Of a stretch of 64,000 nt of DNA, positions 30,332 to 41,800 are shown in pieces (positions within the stretch are counted from its first letter, which is position 1; each line of letters opens with the position of its first letter). Source of the stretch: Hippasteria phrygiana (Eukaryota > Echinodermata > Asteroidea > Valvatida > Goniasteridae); assembly GCA_037893225.1 (NCBI GenBank), contig JAZGUH010000721.1, forward strand, positions 124,001-188,000. Direction: 5' to 3'. The notes beneath the pieces were generated by a model that made no database searches, was not told the origin of the DNA, and saw nothing but the letters and a program-made list of their open reading frames with translations. The position numbers and the translations under genes are program-made.

Positions 30332-33300
30332 CCAATTTAATTTAGTTTAGTGATTACTTAGTTGTATTTCCACCTGTTACTGCTAGACTTTGTATGCTAA
30401 TTTGGCCCCAGCAGTAGGCCCTAAGAGCACGTGCCCCCAACCCAGTGCATGTATGTTAAGTTTTAGCCTTGACTTAGTAGCAGACCGGCGGAGATGGATG
30501 TGTCTCTTTCAAACTCCTTTGTTGCGCGAGTAGTAGTCGTGTATTTACTTCATCGTGAGTTTTTATCTTTGGAAAGTTATAATTTAAGTTGAATATCTAA
30601 GTTTGGAGTAAGCTTTGAGATATTCGTACTTTTGCCACACGGGTCAGTGATTTAATTGCACTTTGCATAAGTTTGATTTTCTTGACTTAATCTTTGGATT
30701 TCGTTGGTTTTTACTTTTTAGGTTTATGTTTTTAGGGGGGGTTTTGGTCTATGATTTTGACTGGATGTTTTAGCTCATGGTTATTGTTTTTACTGCTATT
30801 TCTAAGGTGTGGGTCAGAAGTTCATTTTGTTTTAAACGCTTTTCCTAATAAAATAGTTCGCGTCTCGTTCTTTATAAATCAGGGTATTGTGTAACCGTTG
30901 TCTTTTTGTTCTCGAGTCAAATCCCCACAGTGTGTCGTTTTTCCAGGTTACATTCACATCACGACTGTATAATCATGGAGGAAGGAACACCATGGTATAA
31001 TATAACTCTGGTCGGAAAGAATATACGTAGCCCAATTCGTGAAAGGCACACAAGTTGTTGAGCACAGAACAGTTTTGATTTGGAAAAACGTGTTAAAGCT
31101 GCAATGTCCATTGAACAAGTGGACCCTATACCCCCTCCCACTTTTTAAAATAGTTTCCGGGGCCAACATTTCCGGTAACGAAATTTTTAATTTCGGTAAG
31201 TTGTATAGGGCCTATACGGAACATTTGGATACGTCCCCCCACCAAAAAATTAAATAAATAAATAAATACAAAAAGTATTAAATTAATAAATAAATAAAAA
31301 ATGAAATAAAATAATAAATAAATGGCGGCACTTTCAATTCCCTAACAAATTCTTAAAAAAACGAAAGTACGAAAATAATTATAAACTTGCATTGGCAAAA
31401 TTGTCGCCATCAGGGGCAATGAATGCGCTAGCGACACATGAAACAAGTCTATGGTTTTTGCAAAAATGAGGAGAAAAATATCAACCTGGTTCAAGTCTAA
31501 CAAAATGGCGACACCCATTGCAGTTTAATACGGAGTACGACCATAGAGCAAGGAACAGACCTAGAGCCAAAAATTTCCCATAAAGCTTGGATATTAAACG
31601 GATAGGTAAGTAACTGGTAACAGTTGTATGTGGAGTGTGTTCACTTTAGGGCAATTGTGTAGTGTAGGGCCCTGTTCCCTAGTAATTAGTACTAGTAAAG
31701 CCTAAAGGGAACAAAAATTTACTTTTTTAGTTTTAGTTATAGAATTAACCTTTTCGACATTCTCAAAACAATACAATGCATTGCCATTTTGTGGGTATGG
31801 AGGCCAAACAAACCATGTTATTTATACACAAACCTATGGCACTGTGAACCAGTCCAAATATTAATTGATTATATGCTAAATATCTGTCAAGCGGTACCCT
31901 TTTCACATATCTTTGCATGGAACATTATAAGGAAAATAATAACCAGAAAAATCCATTTTAAATGGCAATAACAATAAAGGAAATAATTGGGGAATCCCTC
32001 TCAGGGTACCAGTTACTGATGAATGCAAATTTCTAAAAGTAGAACAGCTAATATAGTAATAATGTCACATGTGACCAATGCGACCAATCACGTCCGTTCT
32101 AATGTGCTTGCTCTTCTAAATGCCAGTTAACGCTAGCTTGAAAATTCCAGCTCTAGGCTCAAGATTCGCCATTAGAGCTGGAAGGAATCCTATAGGGTAA
32201 GTTAGGGTCGTTTAAGATCTTGCCGATATCTTCCGTTTCCCTGAATATATCAACTAAACACTCGCCTTGAACTTTAGAGCAGTCATTCATGCAGCTTTTG
32301 ATCTCCTCAAAATGAGAATATCAGATCAAGTTAAACCCGAAATTTTTTTTTTTCGTGCAACTCGGTGCATGCACAAACCAGCTGTGTACAAAGTAATGGA
32401 GCGGATTTTTGAACATGAACGATGTTTTCCGATCGATTATCGGCCAGCGGCACTACGCGTGCCTCGGGGCTCGATATCCAACGGCTGTTTGCTGTCAATA
32501 ATGTACACTGTAATTGTCAACTATTTATTATTGATACCAATAAAAGATATGCCTTAATTTCAAAATACAGATATGTAACGATGTTCCAATCATTTATGTG
32601 AAAATATTTAGGGAAAAGTGCACAGAATAAATAAATATGCAAATATGTTGCCTATATTTTATATTTATTGTGAGGGCCCCAAATGATCAGCTTCTGCTGG
32701 ATGGGTTACCCTCATTAAAGATGGTTTTAAATAAATAAAATAAATACATAAATACGATTAAAGGAATCGCATAAATATTCGAAAGAATAACAAAAAACAA
32801 TTAAAGAAACACCCCAAATTGTCAAATTTTTTGAGAATGTGGTACATTTCTTTTATGGGGTGGGGGAGAATTTATTCACCCCAATTTTTCAAGGCTAATA
32901 TAAAAAAGGAAATAATATTTATACATTTCACAAAAAGTGTGGTTTTGGTAAAGTTGGATGTAGTGGGTGTGTTTTGGTCGTTATAAACAAACATTCCCCC
33001 CCCCCCCCCCCATATCAATAAAACGTCTAAATGCACAATATACAATGTACCTGCTGCACAACGCGTGAACGGTACATTACGCGCGGTTCAATTCTCTCCC
33101 CCCCCCCCCCCCCCGCCCTGCCCGGAAGTTAATTAATGCTAATATTAAGTGGGCGTGAATAAGCATATTCATGAGGTGTGACGCAAGTCGTCCTGCATGG
33201 CCTCCTTGTCCGTCTACCGAGCTAAAGGCCACGTGTCCCCCTAAAACTAAAGCTGGACTATCAATCCAAAAACTTCACATTGATCAAATACAATGCAAAA

Positions 33301-33891
33301 AAAAAGATGTAAAATATCACTCTTCTAGATGGCGCATTAAGTCAAAAGATTATACAAAAAATCAAGAATACAAGTACAACTCCAAACTAAATCGCTACTG
33401 AATTCTACTCGGTCATCAAAACTATACAAAAAAGGCTGACCGATACTTATCAAACTTGTCATGAATATAAAATGGGTATACCATTATACAATTATAAGCA
33501 AACCAAAACAAAATATGGAAAGAAAAGAAACACTAAGTTGTTTCGGAGTCGTCCACAGCAGTGACAACAAAATCGAAAGTCATCACTAGGAGTGTAAAAA
33601 GTGAGTAGAGAAAACTAATTGCGAGAAAGAACAGCTACAAAATATCAATATCCCTGATTTTGTAACCAAATACACCCAAATAATGGAAAACTCACCAGAA
33701 CGGAATAGCAGACGAGTGAATCAAGGCATGGTTGGGCTGGGAAAATGTTTGCTGACCTCTTCACTGCCTGTCTGCTGAATGGCATGCACCACACACTAGG
33801 ATAGGGACATTCCTAAGGCCACTCTTATACACAGTGGTCACTCTTGTTACCATGTGAAGCGTAGAGGAAACTTCACCAGGGCGAGTCTTAT
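30332..33891. other. Intergenic AT-rich DNA
   Basis: No gene is supported. The region contains AAATAAAT-type runs (31245-31320 and 32725-32760), C runs at about 32996-33010 and 33098-33114, and scattered short frames without domains. A 96-codon plus frame at 32267-32557 has no family signature. Confidence 0.45.
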
Positions 33892-34629
33892 ATGCCCCTT
33901 TCCCACTTACACGATTTTTGCTACGGTAGAGCACGATTTTTTAATTATTTACAATCGCAACGGCGTCGTGGCCATGTTCGTGGTCAATCGTGGTCCACCG
34001 TAGCGCACCGTAGTAGATCTTGATGGCACCGTGAAGTAGCACAATTTTTTTGGAATGTTCAAAAAAATAGTGCTCTACCGTAGCGGAGGAAAAAATCGTG
34101 GTCCACCGCAGCAGCATCGTATTAGAGTCGTAACGTTGTCCTGACGTTGTCGTGGTATGTCGTGACGGCGTCTTGTTCATTCGTACTCATTCGTGGTGGC
34201 CGCAACAGCTACGGTAGGCCAAGACTTCGCTACGATGCTAATACGATGCCGCTACGATGGTGCTGCGACCTAGCAAGACTTAAACAAGACGCCAACAAAA
34301 CGCCAGCAAGAACATGATTTTTTTATCACGTGTCTCTTGCTGATCGTGTTGTGACGTCGTAGTACAATCTTGGCATTTCTTGGTACGCCGTGACAAATCT
34401 TGACGATGTCGTAACTCTACTGTAACACTGTCGTGGCACTATCGCACTACCACATCTTGACGGCGTCTTGATAGCGTCTTGATAGCGTCTTGACAAGACG
34501 TAGAATTTGATTGACCTTGAACTTTTTTAGTGTGAATTACTACGGTAGAGCACGACTGAGCACGATTTTTCAACTTTGAAAAAATCGTGCTCTTCCGTAG
34601 CAAAAATCGTGTAAGTAGGAAAGGGGCAT
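33892..34629. mobile_element. 738-bp inverted-repeat element with repeated GTCGTG/CGTCTTG motifs
   Basis: The left end ATGCCCCTTTCCCACTTACA continues CGATTTTTGCTACGGTAGAG and CACGATTTTT. The right end is its complement with few differences (TGTAAGTAGGAAAGGGGCAT), so the terminal inverted repeat is about 50 bp. Inside, the CACGATTTTT and TACGGTAGAGCA blocks recur in both orientations and many ACGGCGTC/GATAGCGTCTTG units occur. No coding frame is credible. The target site is probably short and AT-rich (TTA or TA). Confidence 0.8.
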
Positions 34630-35792
34630 TAGTCAAAACAAAAAAATGCACAGGGGAACTACTCCTATAACAAAAAAAAAGGAATTTAGAAAAAAAACAG
34701 CTAAGGGAAATTTGCCACCATTACACTAGCGCATGCGTAATACCGAACTCGGTGACCTTTCGGACTCGACACTTCCGTTCGAAAAGGTGGATCAAGCATA
34801 AGTGGGGAGCGCGACTTGCGGTTTCGTTGCGGTTAGACAACGATCACACCAAAATGCCGGATCTAATTGATCCACCTTTTTTCCAATTCAAGTGGGAACG
34901 CGGTCTTAGTACTAGGCCTACTACTAGGATTTACTCATTCCGGCTCTAGGCTGCACATGATGTGCACTGTGTGTAATATGTACGCTATGAATAAACAACA
35001 CTTACCATTTTTTATAGAGGGAGCAACACATCATATGGACCGCTTGGGTGCAATTTTGGAGGTCTAATTAAACAGTCATCGGGCAAAGGAACAGGGTCTA
35101 TGCATTTTCCACCCTGTGGACATGGTTTGGTGGATTACTTTTTGGGGTATTCCAAATTTTGTGTCATCAAATTAATATTCATTTCTAAATATTCATAAGC
35201 CATACAGGACTGAAGTCCTCCTTTCAGCAATAAAAGCACTTGTGCCCGAGCGGCTTAGTACTCCTTCTCTTACAGGCTTGACTTTGTTGGTGTTGGTTTG
35301 ATTCCCGGCACCTCTTCTCTCTCCAAAGGAATGGGAAAATAAACACATGCAGATCGACAGATACTTGTATATGTCATAGAGGTTGGTATAGAGGACAGAG
35401 GTGTGAGTGGGATAAAAGGAATGAAAAAACAAAACAGCAAGGATTTTATTTTATAACACCCTAAAATAGTGGTGGCCGGATGTGGAACTCTTTTTCCGTA
35501 TTATATTGTATGGACACGTACAAATTTCTAATAAACTTTTGAAGTATGATTTTCAAAAAAAAAATAAAAAATCTGAGCTATGCGACTAGCAAACCGAGAA
35601 TAGAGAAGAGTAAGGAGTAGTTAAAGTTATTGTAATACATGTGCTTCATCAAGTCTAGTGTGTACATTTATTGCATATAATGTCTAATTTTATTTTTTAT
35701 TGTTAAATTTGTATTATTAGTTCTTGATGCTACAGTTGCAAGTGTGCATCAGCTGAGGGATTGCATACGTTTGACCGTGGAACCAGATCTAT
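34630..35792 (+). promoter_or_regulatory. Region upstream of the GRL-like gene
   Basis: GCGCATGCGT near 34731, one base off the NRF1-type palindrome, and the surrounding G+C-richer 34720-34900 make a candidate promoter about 1 kb before exon 1. An inverted pair AGGTGGATCAA / TTGATCCACCT lies near 34785 and 34868. Nothing else gene-like is seen. The link to the downstream gene is inferred from position only. Confidence 0.25.
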
Positions 35793-35816
35793 CATGAGTA
35801 CGCGACAACTTCAATG
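35793..35816 (+). other. Upstream ORF abutting the candidate GRL start
   Basis: An ATG at 35793 opens a seven-codon frame (MSTRQLQ). Its TGA stop shares bases with the candidate start codon of the main gene (ATGA overlap at 35814-35817). If the main start is right, reinitiation could set its level. Confidence 0.3.
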
Positions 35817-38800
35817 AGGAATACGGACCAGATGATGATGGAATCTCAGAAGGTACTGTATGCCGTGTACATGTACGTGTACATATATCATGCTCGACGG
35901 ATCATATTTGTATCGCACAGCAAACCTTGAGGAAAAGTGACTAGGTAATTTGAGTAAGTTTTCAACAACAAAAAAAGGGCAGGAGCGGGATTTGAACCTG
36001 CGACCTCCGGAATACCGTACCGGTGCTCTACCAACTGAGCTGTCTTGCCGTATGTTTATGATCTTCAGAATTGTCAGTGTGGGCGCTATAGTCAGAAGTC
36101 ATAAACTCATAATAATGCCGTATAGCATCGTCGCTTCCCAGGTTGTATCGTAAAGTGTTGGTGGTGGGGAGGGGAGGGGAGGGGTGGGGGGGGGGGGGGA
36201 CGGGACTAAGACAAGTGAGTAATTGTGTTCACAACAAGGTAAACCTAGAACCAATTGACCTACAGTGTTTTGGCGGGGCCAGTGCTTAATTTAAACCCTA
36301 AACCCCTAGGCATTTTTACTAGGAAGTGTCCTCAACCTGTCAAAATCCAACACTGTGCAGCATACCTATGGCACATTCTTTGGACTTGGACAAATTGGGG
36401 CATCATAGCTCCATGTAAGGTAATGCTGCCAAGGCGCTGCAGTCCTGAACCCATCAAAATTCAACACAACCTGCTGTTGGAGTTTGTAATGTAAGGTTTG
36501 GGGTAGTTGGGGTTATTAAATTAATTAATGTCGATTGGTTGATAAGTTCGCATGGATTGGTGGATATGTTTGCATCGTATGTCAACACAACATTTTCCTT
36601 GTATTCTGTCACTCTGCTTTTTAAATAACCAAATGTAGCTGATCCCGTCCCAGCCAAACGGTCATCCCAGTGGTCATTCCAGCGAGGAACCAGCCAGTTA
36701 CGGCTCCCTTCGGTGCTATGCAGAAAGCGACTTTGAGCAAAGCTCTGATGTTATTTACCTCACCATTGGGGACAAGAACACAAGATCCGATGAGGTACAG
36801 TACAAGTATGCTTCAATCCATGAATCGAACCGGCCAGCTTAAATCAAATGGGGCCCAGGTGGGGTTTATGTTGGCTACTATGTGGGACCCACTTCAACCA
36901 CTTGTGTGGCCCATAGGGCTGTTCATTTTCGGAAAATTTAGTATTCGAATATTCCAAACTGGGTTTGACCGAATATTCAAATATTCGATACTCGCCGAGC
37001 AAGTTTTTCTGTGCATGCCACACCGGTAAAAAAAAAATTGCATGTAAAAGCACGCCAGTGTTTTACGTATGGCGATTGATATTATGGACCGTTCAAACGG
37101 CATTTTTTGGCATGCCCCTGTTGTATCAAGGCATAAACCTCTGTCCACAAAAAGTTACGATTGACAAAACTGCAGCATTTGACACCGCTAAGTGCCGTAA
37201 CTTTTCTATTAAAATAGCATCAGAGTAGTATCTGTACATGCATATATATCTTTTCGAATATTCGAACTGGCAAATACTATGAACATCTTTATCCCTTAAA
37301 AATTTGTTAAAGAGCCACTTTTCCCTTGATTTACCGTGAACCAACATTTTCACGTTTTTTTCAACATATTAAGGGAGATTAGGAGTCCGTGAAAACACCC
37401 TTAGAAAAGTCCTTTGATTAGCCGTCCATGAAAATCCGGTGACTTCAGCCACTAGCACCAGATTGTGTAGTGGAATCCGTGAAAACTCCTGTATAATCTT
37501 GTGGTTGAGCTTGGCAAGTCTGCTGCCTGGCCCTCCAGAGTGTTTAGAATGTTTACAATAGAGAGTTTATTGACCGTTATGTATGACCAATGATAATCCT
37601 CGGTGGCCAGGGTCATTAAAAAACCCTGAAAAAACCCTTACCGGATTAGTGCTATAAGCCCCAGGTAAACATCCCTTAGCAAAGTGGACTTTTAATGGGA
37701 ATTTAAGAGATTAGATGTTCATAGTGCAAATGGTATTCGAATATTCGCTTGACGATCGAATATCAAATATTTGGTATATTCGGGACAGTCCTAGTGGCCC
37801 ACATAGGTCTTAGGTATTTTTGTCCAATGGCTCCACTTATACAACAGGGGCTGCCCAGGGTCTTACATGGGTCTATGGCCGTGTCCGAATTACTTGGCTG
37901 CGGCTGCATGTTACACACATGTCTATGGTAGTGGCTGCAGCCACTTCCTATAGACTCGTGTGTAATTTCAAGCCGTAGCCAAGTAATTCGGAGACGGCCT
38001 ATTATGGGCTTTTTGTAGGTTTTAGTCAGGTCTATCTTCATTTTCCATTTGGGTCCCCAATCTAGTGGGTGTGCCCAAATGGACTGAATGGGGTTTTACA
38101 TGGGTCCACCATGGGCATTTTGTAGGTTTAAGGCTGGCGGGGATTGGATGGGTATTGCATTGGTTCAGCATTGGCACAGTATGGGTTTTAGTTGGTCATT
38201 TTGTGGGCTATCCAACCTTTCCAAATGGGTTACCCCGCAAGACTAAAAGAGAGTATTCTTGGGTCTAAGATAGGGCTTTTCGTGGGATTCCCAGGGGTTC
38301 TAATTGGGCCCCAACTGGGACTGCCCCAGTTGGTAGAACTTGGGGTCTTACATTGGTCCTGCATGGGTATAATGAAGGCTTGAGCTGGGCCTTGTGTACG
38401 TTATTTGTCGTTCCCATTGGGTTGCCCTAGTGGGCTAAAGCTAGGCCCTTCATTTTCCTTTTGAGGGTAGGCCGTGCACAGATTTTGTCAACACTTTTTT
38501 CCCAAACAATGAAATTCAATCCCTTTTTAAAACTTGCTGAAGCACTCCAATTTATGTGATGTCTTTAATTTTTCAGTCAGGGAGTCGTGGTTTCACAGAG
38601 TCTTGTGTCTCGGACCCCCTGAAGCGAGCGGAGCTGTCCGCCAAGCGAGCCGGCCTGTCCAGACCCCATAAATGGCTTCAAACTCTGGTGAGTCTCTGCA
38701 TGAGCCACGACATCCTCAAAATCTGATCCAGAGACAAGATGTTTGCTCTCCTGGTGGGGTATTGGCATTGCATGCTCTGTTTTTGTCTGAGAGCCTCTGG

Positions 38801-41800
38801 AGAAAAAAAAAATTCCAAGGCTGACTTGGGCGGGACTCGAACCCACAACCTCCTGTGTACTGGTGCAGATATTTAAGTCACTCACCTGCTAGCATTTGCC
38901 AGAATCTGGCCTATTCAAATTCAATACAGCAGGGGTTACTGTGCAGTCATTATGGAATTTGTATCCGGGATGATGTATAATAGATAAGATTTTTACCATT
39001 TCACGCCCTTTAACACTACGTCATCAACATTCCATCTTTATAGAAAGTCTGATAATGCTTTACCAGATGGTCTTCGGGTGTCCTTTTTTGGGGGGGCGAG
39101 GGGGGAGGGGGGGGGTGGGGGTACCATTTAACCCTGTGAATTGCCATGGTACTGTTTTGTACAGTACATTGTTCCTATACTTTCATTACTCCGTCATTTT
39201 TTCTTCAAAAAATCGGAAATTGTTTAAAGTTCTTTGTTTAAAATCGTATTAAAACATGGTATATCCCTTTAAACAATTTCAAATTTTTGCAATGGACTGT
39301 ACAAAACAGTACCATGGCAATTGTACGAACTTTTTCTGTGAACACCAACGCGTCACGGCGCTGTAAACGACAGTGCGTGTAATTAGCAGTGTAATATCTG
39401 CACTGCTGTCCGTTTGTATAGTTCCATGGGTGAGCAGAATACTCTCACACACTGTCTCAATAGATTTCAAGCCCCAAAAAGTGTACACATGCCGACATTG
39501 ATGTTTACTTTTGGCACTTTTTCACCGATCAAAGCCAACTCTGTGACAAAGTGCGTCGTGGCTCAGTGCAGGGTTAAGGTGCTAAACTGGTCAGTATGGT
39601 CTGTGGTCAGCATAGGGTAGAACCTGTTTAAATAGGTGTGATTTTTAAATAATTTTATTTATTTATGTTGAAAGGGTTCCTCTCGTTATATGGGAGTATA
39701 TCATTTTAGATGTCTAATTGGTGCATAAACTACATGTAGACTGCAACTTCTGTGCAAGGGAAGTCTACTTATTATATGTTGTAGTATGACTTAAGGGAGG
39801 GATTTGTGGGTGGGGGTAGGAGGTAGGGGGGTGTAAGAAGTAGGGGGTGCATGTAAGGCCAAATAACTTATTTTTTTCCCTTTTTTTTTCTTCCTTGGGT
39901 CACACTATCAATGGGGCCTGGTTGATTTTTCTTCTTTTCCGGGTAGGCTTAATTGGCTTTCTTGACGAAAACGAGAAGTGAGGATATTTTTTTCAGAAGC
40001 GATGTTACAAATTCATTCACAAGTTATCAACTTCACATCCTGCATCGTTGTTTGCATTTTTTGAACAGAGGTGGCGGTTTTTATCCCTTTTTAAACAAAA
40101 TCCGCTGTCTATTTTTTTCTCTCTTTTCCTAGATTGGGTGGCAGCCCATTGTCCAGATAACACCATACCAAGATGGTGGCACATTCCAATTAAAGATTCT
40201 GTGGAGATTGGTTAATGCACTGTACCCTGCCCTGATCGTTGCTCTACTGCTCTTGGCGTTCTTCCTGCAGTACGCCTCCTGTTATATGGTCAACATCGAT
40301 TTTGTTCAAAAGGTATGGGCAGAAATATCATCTACTTTTTAGGGAACATATTAGGATTTTGCTTTTCGGTGTTACAATTAAAGGAAAAAAAGAAAAGAAA
40401 TGAATAACAAAAATATGCTGGACGTGTTTGTATCGGGCTGCTCGCCAAGAACGATGTTCGCACTTACCCTCTGAGCCCATGTGTTAGTTCCGTGTCCCTA
40501 CACGTACGCAGTAGAGGAACTCACAGGTTATCTGTGTACTAGTCTACTGCGCATGTGCTTTTGCCCCGTGTATATGTTGGATACTAAGCAGAAATATCCG
40601 CTGGCATGTGAGGTTGAATAGACCAATTGGAATTCAGCTGTTGCTCATGAATATGTATGAGGTATAGTAATAGTATTTGAAGTGTAATGCATACTGTGCA
40701 ATACCACAGTACTGATATGCCTTTGATACACATCCTAAGGTCACACCAAGTCTTGTCCCCTTGCCATTTTTCTGATTTTTTGGGGGTGTTTTGTCTTGAA
40801 GAAAAACTTCAGTGATTCCATGCAACTGTTCTGTTCATCCGAGAAGGATCAACAACCATCGGTCTTTCCTCTGAGATGTCAGGAGCCAGTCGTGGGTATC
40901 TACATTCTGCCAGGCATTCTGAATCTCGTCTTCTACTTGTATGCACTCGCTCTCAACCGATACCTGGAGAGTGAGCAACTAACAGCCATGATTGAAAAGG
41001 TGATGAACTATCCATGTCAGCCGACTTCTACTGAGTTCAAAAATTACAAGTCCCGTCCCCTATTGCCCAGTCTGAGCCCAAGAACTGAGTCGTGTAGGTC
41101 CCCGATCCCCCCAGCTGGATCAGAGGCGGATCTAGCCTTTCATTTAGGGAGGGGTTGTACCCGTCTATACCGGTAAAGTGTATGGACCAGCGGTATACCC
41201 ACTGGTTACAAGGATGTGGTTTAGCATTGCTTATTCCTTTTTTGTTGGGTGCTGTTTGTGGTCCAATGGTTACCGTGTCTGACTCACGGGCGATGGTATT
41301 ATTACCCTGCGATGGTAATCCGCCAGGTTTTCATTTTTTAAATAAAAAAAAAAAAATTGTGTATATGCAAATCGCCCTTCACAAGCCCTAGGGCACTCAA
41401 GGTGTGGGCTACTTAAGAATATGTGGAAGAACCAGTCCCTCATCATACTGAAACAAGATAATCTAATCTCTTCACAACATGAATAGGGTCGGGATGGGTA
41501 ACTATAGTCCACTGCAAGGCATTAATAATGCCTCTACCCATATTAAGCGTAGAAGTGCTATAGCCCAGGACTGGGCTCGAACCCACAACCTGCAGAATTA
41601 CCCACAGACCTTGAATTCAATGTGCCAAACCACTAGGCCACGGCATTTCCACAAGGTGATTATGGTGCTTGTGTGCTTGGGCAAGACACTTTACTACAAT
41701 TGCCTCTCTCCACCCAGGAGTATAAATGGGTACCTGTGAGGGTGGAGAACAGATTGCGCGGATCTCAAACTGCTGCATAGAACTGATCTTATGGCCCGAT

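Noticed and set aside
40796..41176. Receptor exon 5 extending through 41170
   Set aside because: The extra peptide becomes polar and Ser/Pro-rich. The good donor at 41173 is in phase 2, which would put the next exon out of frame. The weaker donor at 40999 keeps the frame.
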